This document shows positions 52,146 through 61,068 of a DNA stretch of 64,000 nucleotides, piece after piece; positions within the stretch are counted from its first letter, which is position 1; each line of letters begins with the position of its first letter. Source of the DNA: Allopusillimonas sp008369125 (GTDB taxonomy: Bacteria; Pseudomonadota; Gammaproteobacteria; Burkholderiales; Burkholderiaceae_B); the NCBI RefSeq assembly GCF_008369125.1, contig NZ_VOAY01000003.1, positions 310,001-374,000 of the forward strand, in the 5' to 3' direction. The position numbers were made by a program, and so were the translations under genes. The notes under the pieces are model-generated. The model searched no databases. It had not been told where the DNA came from and saw nothing but the letters and a program-made list of their open reading frames with translations.

Positions 52146-52940
52146 TTATTGGCCTTGCTTCAGCATCATCTTAATGCGGTGCTGCTCCTGTATCAAAGCG
52201 GCAGCGAGCTCGGCTTCACGGTCGGCAATTCTTTCCCTTAATGCCGTTACGCTAATAGCCGCAATGACATTTCCGTGTAAATCGTAGATCGGGCAAGCAA
52301 TGCCACCCAGCTTCTCTATCACGACATCAAGTAGCATGACATAGCCCTTCTGGCGGGCCAGCTGAATTTGCTCCACGATGACCTCGCGCGTCAATCGAGG
52401 ATAAGACTCGGCAGCACGGCTCAACGTAATTTCTATGATGGCATCATGCTCTGAGGTAGGCGCCCATGCCAGCAGTGCCATGCTGCCTGCACCAATGGCG
52501 AGCGGACGACGGGTTCCGATTTCCATCATGCGACTACTGATAGGATAATCTCCGGTCATTCTGTCAACGCAAATTGCCTCTGTACCCGAGCGAACCGAAA
52601 GCAAAGCAACATCACCAGAAAGATCAGCCATACGCAACAGACTGGGGCGAACCAGCTCCCGTAGATTGGGAAGCCGTGAATTCACCGCCATGGCTGTGAC
52701 CTCGGGACCAAAGGTGTATCTGGGCGGGTTCCCAGAGCGCTGTATGAAATCGTTTTTAGAAAGTGCGTCCAGAATACGTAAGGCCGTAACGCGATTTAAG
52801 CCAGTGGCATGGGAAATCTCGTTAAGACGCAACGGGGCGCGCTCGGACAGCAAGCTGAAAATCGCACAGACCTTGTCAATTGCATTACCTTGAGCCAGTT
52901 TCATGGCTTTTGACATGGAGGCCGGTTTCTTTGTGACCAT
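52146..52940 (-). CDS. IclR-family transcriptional regulator
   Basis: A 264-residue IclR protein with the winged helix LRLNEISHATGLNRVTALRILDAL at about residues 35-60 and the C-terminal effector domain (SVRSGTEAICVDRMTGDYP ... GGIACPIYDLHGNVIAAISVTAL). IclR proteins respond to carboxylic acids or their degradation products. It is convergent with the Bug gene and lies downstream of the TRAP genes on the same strand; it may control the acyl-CoA locus through the 48.4/48.5 kb palindromes, the TRAP genes, or both. Confidence 0.93.
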   Translation of the reverse strand: MVTKKPASMSKAMKLAQGNAIDKVCAIFSLLSERAPLRLNEISHATGLNRVTALRILDALSKNDFIQRSGNPPRYTFGPEVTAMAVNSRLPNLRELVRPSLLRMADLSGDVALLSVRSGTEAICVDRMTGDYPISSRMMEIGTRRPLAIGAGSMALLAWAPTSEHDAIIEITLSRAAESYPRLTREVIVEQIQLARQKGYVMLLDVVIEKLGGIACPIYDLHGNVIAAISVTALRERIADREAELAAALIQEQHRIKMMLKQGQ

Positions 52941-53289
52941 AAATTGTTATCAATGCAGTGAAAGTCGTACCCAGCAGACGTTACGGGTCAAGTAAATGAC
53001 TCGAGCCTTAAGGCATTGCAGAGCTTCTGTTCGCGCCAAGTTTAGTAAGCGCCAGTCTATTCAATGCTGCATACGCTCACGTCATCGGAAGAGGTTAATA
53101 ACAAACTTGAAGTGAGTTGTCTGTGTGATTAACCCACGGCTACTTGGTCGCTGCATGTTAGCACTCTCATCCCTGAGCGACAAAAAACCGTTTACGTCAC
53201 TTTATGCTTATATTATGCGATCATGGACGCTCGACTAATCCATCTTGCAACGAGAAAACACAGCGTGGCATTCCGCTGATAAAGACCGC
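52941..53289. other. Intergenic stretch without a supported gene
   Basis: About 350 bases between iclR and dctM. It should contain the iclR promoter on the - strand. I see a promoter-like TTTACG-N-TATTAT on the + strand near 53193-53217, but no gene follows it. No copy of the GTTCCGT palindrome is present. Confidence 0.5.
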
Positions 53290-54600
53290 TTACTTCACAT
53301 AGTGCGGCAAAAATAATGTCAGATCAGGAACGAGAATCAAGATTAGCAACAAAAACAGGTCTGCAACAATAAACCAGGTTACTCCGGCAAAAACTTGGGC
53401 CAGCGTGACCTTGTTACCCAAAATTTCCTTAATCACGAATACATTTAGCCCGACTGGCGGCGTAATTAGCCCAATTTCAAGAAACTTCACGAGCAGAATA
53501 CCAAACCATATCAGGTTAAGGTGTTGGGCTTCCATGATTGGCAGCACGATAGGCAGTGTCAGCAGCATGCACCCAAGCGGGTCCAAAAACATGCCAAGAA
53601 AAAGGTAAAGCACGGAGATGATAAGCATGAGCACAATTGGCCCGACATCCATGCCAGTGATCAACTCAGACAGAAAGCTCGGCACCCCTGTCATGGACAA
53701 GAACCTTGTCAGCAAGGCCGCACCTATAGCAATAAAGAAAATAGACGCTGTGCCTCGGATGGTTTCGACGACGGCTTGGCGCACCACGCTAAGGGTCAAC
53801 GCACGCTTGAGCAATGCGATAAGAAATGCCAGAGCAGCACCGACCGCACCCGCCTCGGTCGGAGTAAAAACGCCAGAAAACAAGCCACCAAAAACGCCAA
53901 CGACCAAAAGCAAAAACGGCCATACATCGAGCAGGGCACCAAACCGCGAGGACCAGGACGGCTTTTGAGCAAGGCCTGGCGCCAGGCTGGGTGTGATTTT
54001 GACGCGAACAAAAATGACAATGGAGTAAAAAAGTGCCGTTAATATGCCTGGCACCACACCTGCGATAAATAACTGGCCAATCGAAACTTCCGCAAAAACC
54101 CCATACACAATCATAATAATACTGGGCGGAATCATCGATCCTATTGTTCCTGCTGCGGCAACGATGCCAGCCGCGAATCCGGGCGCGTATCCCATGCGCA
54201 TCATTTCAGGGACCGCGATCCGGCCCATAGCCGCTGCAGCGGCTAAGCTGGAGCCGGTAACGGCAGCAAAGCCGGCCGCACCAGAAACCGATGCAATGCC
54301 CAGGCCTCCCGGAAGACGCCCCATCCACAGCTGTGCGGTCCGAAATAGGCTTTCTGTAATTTTAGAGTAATAGGCCACATACCCCATCAAAAGAAACATA
54401 GGGATAGAACTGAGCGTCCAGTGAGCAGTAAACTCGTAGGGAATCTGGGCCAAGGTGCCCCAGGCTGCCCTGGAACCAGCCAGTAGCCAAATACCACCAA
54501 ACGCTACGCCACCCAGCGCTACACCAACGGGTATACGCAGCATCAAAAGCAGAACGACGACACCCAGCCCCGTCAGGCCTAATGTTATTTCATCCATCAA
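53290..54600 (-). CDS. dctM: TRAP transporter large membrane subunit
   Basis: A 436-residue DctM protein with about 12 membrane segments, including PVGVALGGVAFGGIWLL, SGAAGFAAVTGSSLAAAAAMGRIAVPEM (the conserved ion/substrate region) and MFLDPLGCMLLTLPIVLPI. It drives sodium-coupled uptake of a carboxylate delivered by DctP. The ATG overlaps the dctQ stop by four bases. Confidence 0.95.
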   Translation of the reverse strand: MMDEITLGLTGLGVVVLLLMLRIPVGVALGGVAFGGIWLLAGSRAAWGTLAQIPYEFTAHWTLSSIPMFLLMGYVAYYSKITESLFRTAQLWMGRLPGGLGIASVSGAAGFAAVTGSSLAAAAAMGRIAVPEMMRMGYAPGFAAGIVAAAGTIGSMIPPSIIMIVYGVFAEVSIGQLFIAGVVPGILTALFYSIVIFVRVKITPSLAPGLAQKPSWSSRFGALLDVWPFLLLVVGVFGGLFSGVFTPTEAGAVGAALAFLIALLKRALTLSVVRQAVVETIRGTASIFFIAIGAALLTRFLSMTGVPSFLSELITGMDVGPIVLMLIISVLYLFLGMFLDPLGCMLLTLPIVLPIMEAQHLNLIWFGILLVKFLEIGLITPPVGLNVFVIKEILGNKVTLAQVFAGVTWFIVADLFLLLILILVPDLTLFLPHYVK

Positions 54601-55127
54601 TCATTTCCTTCGAGATGCGCCAGTTCATCAGGCACTTCGTCGGTTTCAACCATGCCGGTACGGATGCTGTCTATGCCTTTAAATACCAGCACAATGGCCA
54701 AGAAGGCAAACCCCGCCACAGGAAGGAATCGCGAGGGCCATGTAGGTACAACAATAATGCTGCCGGCATAAGAGCCAACACGAAGAGCGGAGAGGGCCGG
54801 TTTCCACGCGGCAAAGGCTCCACAGGCGCAATAGACGGCAGCAAGCAGCAAAGCCGCTGGATAAACAACCCGGCGAATCCGATGCACCATGTGCGCGTAC
54901 ACAATCTCCACGTGCACCAGACTGCTGCCAGGCCGTTCCAATGCCGCTAGCGGCAAAAATGCGACCGCTGTCATGTAGTAGTAGCTAACCATTTCCATGG
55001 TCAAAGGAACGGGATAGTTAAAAATGTATTTGGATACCACGTCGATGCTTACATGCAGCATCATCAAAATCAGGCCAACAGCACCGACGAACAATAGGAT
55101 CCGGTCCAGCAATCGGAAAATTTTCAT
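54597..55127 (-). CDS. dctQ: TRAP transporter small membrane subunit
   Basis: A 176-residue four-helix DctQ protein (RILLFVGAVGLILMMLHVSIDVVSKYIFNYPVP ... EMVSYYYMTAVAFLPLAALER). It forms the membrane complex with DctM. Gene order dctP-dctQ-dctM is standard, and the dctQ-dctM junction overlaps by four bases. The first helices are followed by VVSKYIFNYP, typical for this subunit. Confidence 0.93.
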   Translation of the reverse strand: MKIFRLLDRILLFVGAVGLILMMLHVSIDVVSKYIFNYPVPLTMEMVSYYYMTAVAFLPLAALERPGSSLVHVEIVYAHMVHRIRRVVYPAALLLAAVYCACGAFAAWKPALSALRVGSYAGSIIVVPTWPSRFLPVAGFAFLAIVLVFKGIDSIRTGMVETDEVPDELAHLEGND

Positions 55128-55157
55128 ATGAACTCCGGGCTGATCACACAGGCCAAG

Positions 55158-56294
55158 TTACATACCATAGGTCGCTGGGTCGACCTTGGCATAGATTTCG
55201 TCTTGCATCGCCTTCACCAGGGCGGCCTGATCACCATGCGATTTATCGACGAGGCCTTCCCACTTTACGAGTAAAGAACGGTATTGCGTAATCCATTTGT
55301 CTGCGTCGTCGATTTTCAGACGATCCTTGGCAATGGAGGAAACTTGTTTCAGATCTCGCTCAACAAATTCATTCTTTTGTTTGACAATGGACTCGCTGGG
55401 TTCAACGATTTCGACGCCATGCTCTTTTGCATTTGCAAGCGCAGTATCGTCGCTTTTCATATACCCAAACGTCACACCCATGGCTCCGACTGCCGAGCCA
55501 TCAAGCAGGATTTTCCGTTGTTCGGTGGTCAGGTCGCTCCAGAAACCCTGATTCATCGTAAATAGTGACATCGCGGCATAGGTACCCAGAGGCAGCATGA
55601 CGTCATACTTGGCAACGTCCCAAAGACTGTATGACTGCAGCGCCGATGGCGAAAACACCGCAACATCGACACCGCCCCGATCCAGAGCCTCGAACATCTC
55701 CGCAGCCGACACGTTAACGGATGTTCCACCTATATCCGCCGTCCAGCGATCCCAAACAGTGCCGGCAGATCGGTATTTTTTGCCCTTCAAGTCTTCTGGG
55801 CTGTTCAGTGCCACCTTGGAAATCAAGGTATAGGGCGTTGTAGAGTAGGAAGATGTAAACACCAACCCTTTGTCGGTAAACTCTTTGCGGCAAGGCTCAC
55901 AATCGAGCATGACGAACTCTGTGACCGCAGCGGCAACGGCTGGCGGATTACTGGACAGCATCGCCAAATTGGAAATAAGCTGAAAATAGGGGAACTCGGC
56001 TGGAAAATAGGTTAGCGCTAGGACACCGATGTCGGCGATACCGTTCTCGATACCAGGCAGCGTATCTTTCGCACCCAGCAACGCGCCGCCTGCCCAAAAC
56101 TTGAAGTCAATTTCGCCCTTGGACGTCTTTGTCACATAATCCATAAATGGCTCATACCCACCCGTGACCCCAGGATGCTTAGGCGGATGCCAGCTACTTG
56201 CTCGGATAGTCGTCTTTGAAATAGCCGAGCCCGCAACTCCCATTGCCAATACGCCGACAATAAGAACATGGGTAAATCTAGAACTTAGCTTCAT
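55158..56294 (-). CDS. dctP: TRAP transporter periplasmic binding protein
   Basis: A 378-residue DctP protein with a signal peptide (cleavage near GSAISKTT) and the type II fold: SWHPPKHPGVTGGYEPFMDYV, FKFWAGGALLGAKDTLPGIENGIADIG and, near residue 173, LKGKKYRSAGTVWDRW, the arginine-containing segment that binds the ligand carboxylate. A CEPC pair near residue 135 is unusual and could form a disulphide. It lies 117 bases downstream of an enolase-superfamily gene on the same strand, so its ligand may be the substrate of that enzyme. Confidence 0.93.
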   Translation of the reverse strand: MKLSSRFTHVLIVGVLAMGVAGSAISKTTIRASSWHPPKHPGVTGGYEPFMDYVTKTSKGEIDFKFWAGGALLGAKDTLPGIENGIADIGVLALTYFPAEFPYFQLISNLAMLSSNPPAVAAAVTEFVMLDCEPCRKEFTDKGLVFTSSYSTTPYTLISKVALNSPEDLKGKKYRSAGTVWDRWTADIGGTSVNVSAAEMFEALDRGGVDVAVFSPSALQSYSLWDVAKYDVMLPLGTYAAMSLFTMNQGFWSDLTTEQRKILLDGSAVGAMGVTFGYMKSDDTALANAKEHGVEIVEPSESIVKQKNEFVERDLKQVSSIAKDRLKIDDADKWITQYRSLLVKWEGLVDKSHGDQAALVKAMQDEIYAKVDPATYGM

Positions 56295-56410
56295 GATGTT
56301 GTCTCCTAATGAATATCATTGTTGTTCTATGCAGAATGGTGCGAATAAGCGACTGCTTCGAAGCCCGACACTATTTCTGCGAGGGGCAAGACCGTACAGG
56401 TATCGCCCGA

Positions 56411-57505
56411 CTAAACCCGGTAGCGCTCAATAACCTCTGGATCCGGATCACAGCCCAGACCTGGTCCCAACGGAATCGCTATCGAGCCATCACTGCCCAC
56501 CGTTCCGACCGCACCAAAAAGCGGTCTGTCCAGATCGACACCAAATATTTCTATCCCCCCGATGTTAGGGAAAGCGGCAGCAAGATGCAGAGTGGCCAGC
56601 AAGCCGGGCCCGAAATAAGGCGAGTGAGGTGCCAGCTTGCGTTCATGTCTGGCCGCAGCTTGGGCAACCAGAGAAAACTCGCTGATGCCTCCCATTTTCG
56701 TAACGCTAGGTTGAAAATAATCCACCACGCCTTCATCAAGCAGAGGAAAAAACGACCAAGCATTAGCCAAATTCTCTCCGAGCGCCAGCGGAATGTCGAC
56801 TGCGTTTCGGAGTCGTGCCAGCCCGGTCATGTCTTCTGGCGGCCAAACTGGCTCCTCGAGCCACTTCAACTTGTAAGGCAGCAACTGATTCGCCATACGT
56901 ATGGCCTCTTCAGCGGACCACTCACAGTTCACGTCCAGTGTCAGACCGATCTCATCTCCTATTGTTTTGCGAGCAGCAGCAACGGCCTCGACCGTAATCT
57001 CGTGCAGCTTGATACTTTGATATCCTTGCCGAATAGCACGTTCACATGCCCGACTGACGATATCCGGTTGTTGCAGGCGCATAAAGCTTTTATAGGCCGG
57101 AACCGATGAACGCGGCTCCTGCGCGAGCAGACCCGCAACAGGCTTGCCAGCGCGCTTGCCCGCTAAATCCCACAATGCAATGTCCAGACCGCTCAATGCA
57201 TACTGCACCGGCCCGCTGCGTCCGAATAAATGCAGAGACTTTTTGAGACCGGCCATTAATGTTGCGAAGTCGGTGGCATCCTTGCCCAGAGCCATGGGCT
57301 TGACCACGGTCTCCATCGCGGCAATGCTCGCCGCGATGGCGTTATAGCCAAACGCCTCCCCCCATCCGACCAAGCCATCTTCCGTCTCTACCCGGATTAA
57401 CAGATAAGACAGCTTTGACCAGACGGTTCCACCAAACCCGGTCAGGGGCCCTTCGTGCTGATAAGGGATAGAAACTTGAATAGTTTCGATAGCAGTTATT
57501 TTCAT
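56411..57505 (-). CDS. Enolase-superfamily enzyme 1 (mandelate racemase/muconate lactonizing type)
   Basis: A 364-residue member with the N-terminal capping domain and a TIM barrel. Barrel motifs are IKLHEI (a K-x-H motif near residue 165 in place of the more common K-x-K), DVNCEW, KWLEEPV and LGENL, giving the three acidic Mg ligands, then QPSVTKMGG and APHSPYFGPG with a late histidine. The combination is compatible with an acid-sugar or amino-acid dehydratase/racemase. It lies between livF and dctP, all on one strand, so it may join two uptake systems to one pathway. Confidence 0.9.
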   Translation of the reverse strand: MKITAIETIQVSIPYQHEGPLTGFGGTVWSKLSYLLIRVETEDGLVGWGEAFGYNAIAASIAAMETVVKPMALGKDATDFATLMAGLKKSLHLFGRSGPVQYALSGLDIALWDLAGKRAGKPVAGLLAQEPRSSVPAYKSFMRLQQPDIVSRACERAIRQGYQSIKLHEITVEAVAAARKTIGDEIGLTLDVNCEWSAEEAIRMANQLLPYKLKWLEEPVWPPEDMTGLARLRNAVDIPLALGENLANAWSFFPLLDEGVVDYFQPSVTKMGGISEFSLVAQAAARHERKLAPHSPYFGPGLLATLHLAAAFPNIGGIEIFGVDLDRPLFGAVGTVGSDGSIAIPLGPGLGCDPDPEVIERYRV

Positions 57506-57539
57506 GAATAGTCTTCCAGAACACGTCTTAAAACTCGTT

Positions 57540-58298
57540 TCATGCAGCGGCCTCGCGAGCCCCTCCCAAATAAATTCGGCGGATCAACTCGCTATTTTTT
57601 ATTTCCTCTGCGGTCCCCTCCCCACCAATAGTGCCGGCTTCGACCAGATAGCAGTAATCGGCAACCTGAAGCGCTTCTTTGACCAGTTGCTCTACCAACA
57701 AAATAGCGACCCCCCGATCAGTCAGATCTTTCGCTACGGCAAGAATGCGATGCACTACCAGCGGTGCAAGTCCGCCTGAAGGCTCGTCCAGAATTAATAA
57801 CTTGGGATCGCCGATAATGCCCTGGGCAACTGCCAGAATTTGCTGCTGTCCGCCACTCAGGCGCGAAGCAAGTTGTTGTCGCCTTTCACCTATTTCGGGA
57901 AACAACTCGTACACGCTTTCCAAGCGGCTTCGGTCACCATGAGGATTTTTGGCGTACGTTCCTAACAGCAGGTTGTCTTCTACAGTTAGGCTGGTGAACA
58001 CGCGATGTCCCTCAAGTACACTCACCAATCCCTGTTGAGCAATGGAGCGCGTATTTGTCCGGGTAATATCCTGACCGGCAAAGATCACCTTGCCTGCCTT
58101 CTTTGGGATGAGGCCTGCGGCAGCATGCAGCATGGTGCTTTTCCCTGCACCGTTACGGCCCAACAGCACGACAAACTCGCCTTCGTGCACCCGGAAGTCC
58201 ACGCCATGGACGACTTCGGCTTTATCGTAGGCAACATGCAAGCCGGAAACCTCCAACAAGACGGGAGAAGAAGAATGGACTCGTTGACTCGAAGACAC
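57540..58298 (-). CDS. livF: Branched-chain-amino-acid-type ABC transporter ATPase (LivF)
   Basis: A 252-residue LivF ATPase with Walker A LGRNGAGKST near residue 48, signature LSGGQQQILAVAQG, Walker B LLILDEPSGGL and the H-loop region beyond. Paired with LivG one base upstream. The system may serve aromatic or small organic acids rather than leucine, because catabolic genes flank it. Confidence 0.95.
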   Translation of the reverse strand: MSSSQRVHSSSPVLLEVSGLHVAYDKAEVVHGVDFRVHEGEFVVLLGRNGAGKSTMLHAAAGLIPKKAGKVIFAGQDITRTNTRSIAQQGLVSVLEGHRVFTSLTVEDNLLLGTYAKNPHGDRSRLESVYELFPEIGERRQQLASRLSGGQQQILAVAQGIIGDPKLLILDEPSGGLAPLVVHRILAVAKDLTDRGVAILLVEQLVKEALQVADYCYLVEAGTIGGEGTAEEIKNSELIRRIYLGGAREAAA

Positions 58299-58299
58299 T

Positions 58300-59055
58300 T
58301 TACGCTCCCAGATATACGCGAATCACCTCAGGATCATTTCTGACTTCCTCTGGTGTGCCGCTTGCAATGCATTTGCCAAGATTAAGTGTGGTAACTTGAT
58401 CGCTAATGCGAAAAACAAAGTCGGTATGATGCTCCACGATCAGCACACCCAACCCAGCTTCACGCATTGCCATCACGATATCCGCCAATTGTTCTATTTC
58501 GTGGCCAGTAAGCCCACCTGCGGGCTCATCAAGAAGAATGAAGCGGGGCAACATGCACAAGCCTCTGGCAATTTCGAGGAAACGCTGCTCGGCATGATCC
58601 AGCTTACCCGCTGAGGTATTAATGATGTGACCAAGCCCAACACCATGCAGAATTTCTTGCGCTCGACTCCGCATTTCGCGTTCCTCTGCGCGTGTGGCGC
58701 CCAGCGCGAACGCGGTTTGTAGAAATCCTGCCCGAGTATCTTTCCAGCCACCAAGCATGGCATTATCCACCGCGCTCAGGCTGTCCAATAATCTGGGCTT
58801 TTGGAATGTCCTGGCTATCCCCAGGCTCGCACGCGCCTGCACAGGCAGCCCGTGTAAAGGCGTGCCGTCTATCTTTATGGTGCCACTGTCGATCGCGTAA
58901 TAGCCGGACAAGAGATTGAGCAGCGTGGTTTTACCACTGCCATTAGGGCCAATGAGCCCATGAATTTGCCCCTCTTTTAATGCAAGCGATACACCGTCGA
59001 CGGCATGTACACCCCCGAAACGCTTCTCCACTGACTGAATTTGTATACCTGGCAT
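58300..59055 (-). CDS. livG: Branched-chain-amino-acid-type ABC transporter ATPase (LivG)
   Basis: A 251-residue LivG ATPase with Walker A GPNGSGKTTLL near residue 35 and Walker B FILLDEPAGGL. The signature motif is degenerate: AGKLDHAEQRFLEIARGL where the family usually has LSYGEQ or LSGGQ-like sequence. That position is often poorly conserved in LivG, so the transporter is probably functional. It is the first ATPase gene after livM, separated by 3 bases. Confidence 0.94.
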   Translation of the reverse strand: MPGIQIQSVEKRFGGVHAVDGVSLALKEGQIHGLIGPNGSGKTTLLNLLSGYYAIDSGTIKIDGTPLHGLPVQARASLGIARTFQKPRLLDSLSAVDNAMLGGWKDTRAGFLQTAFALGATRAEEREMRSRAQEILHGVGLGHIINTSAGKLDHAEQRFLEIARGLCMLPRFILLDEPAGGLTGHEIEQLADIVMAMREAGLGVLIVEHHTDFVFRISDQVTTLNLGKCIASGTPEEVRNDPEVIRVYLGA

Positions 59056-59058
59056 GGG

Positions 59059-60132
59059 TTAGTCTCCCCCGCGAGCACGAACCAACGATTGCATCGCCGA
59101 ACCCTCGTCTGGTGTCACCGGTTTTTGAGCCTGCTTATCTTTTCTGATCGCCGCGATTAACCTGGGCAGATCGGGACTGACCACCTGCTTCTCTCGACGC
59201 TCAGGCCAGAACTTTTCACGGATCATTGAGACGACACTTCCTACGCCCTCAGGAATGAGCAACACAACGATTAACAGCAAGGTTCCGTAGAAGAACTGCC
59301 CCCACTGAGCCAGTGCCCCCACCAACTCAGGTAACGCCGCCAGAATAATCGTGCCGATGAAAGGGCCCCACATCGACCCCCGGCCGCCGATGACAATACA
59401 TACAAAAAAGAACAGGCTGAGTTCAAAGACGAATGTTTCTGGAGTAATGTAGCTTTGCAGCGTTGCGAACAACGCCCCTGCCAACCCAGCAGCCACCCCG
59501 CTGAACGTGAAAATACTAAGCTTTATTGTAAAGATAGGCACGCCGACAGCAGCGGCAGCAACATGGCTGTCTCGAACCGAAATCAACGCCCTCCCCCACA
59601 TGAATCGCACTAGATTCCACGACAGCCAACTGATCAGCGCGGCAAAGCCAAGCACCAACCAATAAAGCCCCGAAGGGGTGTCAAATGGCGCAGGGAACGA
59701 AGGCACAGGCAAGCCGGCCCCGCCGCCTGTCAGCCCATCCTGGGCAAGCGAGAACTCCATAGCCATCATGGCAAAGGCAATGGTTGCCATGGCGAAATAA
59801 AACCCGGGCAGTCGCAACGACGGAAGCCCCAGAAAAAACCCGCATACCCCACCGAGCAAGGCTGAGCACGCGGTGGCGAGCCACGGGTCAATGTCATAAT
59901 GCCCTGTAAGTATGGCATAGCAGTATGCACCGATCGACAACAGAGCGACGTGTCCAATAGACAAGATACCCGCATAGCCAACTGCTAGATTCAAGCCGCA
60001 AATCAATACCCAGTATGTACCGATCAGCGTGGCAATATGAAGGTGGTAAGGATTGGCAACCCAGAAAGGTAAGGTCAGCAGCACAGCTGCCATTACCATA
60101 AACCTTCCATTAGTTTTTGAGAGAATGTTCAT
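59059..60132 (-). CDS. livM: Branched-chain-amino-acid-type ABC transporter permease (LivM)
   Basis: A 357-residue LivM permease with about 10 helices (LNLAVGYAGILSIGHVALLSIGAYCYA, GLPSLRLPGFYFAMATIAFAMM, FVCIVIGGRGSMWGPFIGTIIL). The C-terminal 50 residues form an unusual charged cytoplasmic tail (REKFWPERREKQVVSPDLPR onwards). Start overlaps the livH stop by four bases. Confidence 0.95.
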   Translation of the reverse strand: MNILSKTNGRFMVMAAVLLTLPFWVANPYHLHIATLIGTYWVLICGLNLAVGYAGILSIGHVALLSIGAYCYAILTGHYDIDPWLATACSALLGGVCGFFLGLPSLRLPGFYFAMATIAFAMMAMEFSLAQDGLTGGGAGLPVPSFPAPFDTPSGLYWLVLGFAALISWLSWNLVRFMWGRALISVRDSHVAAAAVGVPIFTIKLSIFTFSGVAAGLAGALFATLQSYITPETFVFELSLFFFVCIVIGGRGSMWGPFIGTIILAALPELVGALAQWGQFFYGTLLLIVVLLIPEGVGSVVSMIREKFWPERREKQVVSPDLPRLIAAIRKDKQAQKPVTPDEGSAMQSLVRARGGD

Positions 60133-60989
60133 ACGTGCCTTACCTGTTTACTTCCGAACAAACCTTCTGGTTTGATAAGGAGAAAAGCCATCAACAACCC
60201 AACCGCAATTGTTTGTTGATATTCGCCGCCAAAAAAATAAGTGGCAAAGGTAGAAAGCAACCCCAAGGCCAGACCGCCCACAATGGCGCCCAGGTTGCTG
60301 CCTAGACCACCCGCAGCCAGCGCGATGAAGCCGTACAGAGTGAGCGTAAGCCCCACAGCAAAATAAGCGAAGGTCAACTGTCCGGCTGCAAACCCGACCA
60401 ATCCACCCAATAGGCCGGCTATCCCGTATGAAAATGCCCTGATCCGATCCGTTGCGATCCCTCGCGCGCGTGCGGCGAATGGGTCTTCGGCCACAGCAAG
60501 AAAGACCTTGCCGAAAAGGGTGTAGCGATAGAAGCAATCGAGCGCCAGCGCGACCAGCACCACCGACCCAATTACCAACCAATACTTTTGATCCCATACC
60601 CCCGCTGTGTAGTCTTGCTCCAGCAATCGAGGAAATGCGCGTGGCTCAGTTCCCCACCACAAGCCCACCGCCTGCTGCACGATGGTAGCTAGGGCTAGAG
60701 TGCTAAGCAGCCACAGATGCTCCTGCGAGCGAGCCAGGATGCGGCGGATCGCTATGAGCTCCGTGAGAATGCCAAATACAATGGCCACAGCAATAGCGCC
60801 CAGCAGACCAACAACTTTGGGAAGACCAAGATCTCCTATCAGAAATGCGCCAGCCACGCTGCTCACCATAAAAATATGACCAGTCGTGATGCTCAAAACT
60901 TTTGACGTTGAATACATGACGTTGTACGCGAGCGCGGCGGCAGCGTACAGAGATCCGATAGCAAGCCCAATGACCAAAACACCAAGCAT
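60129..60989 (-). CDS. livH: Branched-chain-amino-acid-type ABC transporter permease (LivH)
   Basis: A 286-residue LivH permease (LVIGLAIGSLYAAAALAYNVMYSTSKVLSITTGHIFM, ALAAGGLGSNLGAIVGGLALGLL). The start is ATG 60989, with AAGGAG five bases upstream; an in-frame ATG at 61004 lies before that ribosome site and is unlikely. It follows the binding-protein gene by 79 bases. Confidence 0.94.
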   Translation of the reverse strand: MLGVLVIGLAIGSLYAAAALAYNVMYSTSKVLSITTGHIFMVSSVAGAFLIGDLGLPKVVGLLGAIAVAIVFGILTELIAIRRILARSQEHLWLLSTLALATIVQQAVGLWWGTEPRAFPRLLEQDYTAGVWDQKYWLVIGSVVLVALALDCFYRYTLFGKVFLAVAEDPFAARARGIATDRIRAFSYGIAGLLGGLVGFAAGQLTFAYFAVGLTLTLYGFIALAAGGLGSNLGAIVGGLALGLLSTFATYFFGGEYQQTIAVGLLMAFLLIKPEGLFGSKQVRHV

Positions 60990-61068
60990 GTGAACTCCTT
61001 GCACGGGTGCGTAGACGGACCGCGCTGCTCCGGCTTCTTGAAACGAGCCGGCAACAGGCGGTAATTAA

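Noticed and set aside
53193..53217. Promoter-like TTTACG and TATTAT boxes on the + strand.
   Set aside because: The only gene downstream is the convergent end of dctM on the other strand; no transcript target is visible.
53521..54042. Long open frame on the + strand inside dctM.
   Set aside because: Its product is rich in His, Lys and Gln without domain features; it is the antisense shadow of a strongly conserved membrane protein gene.
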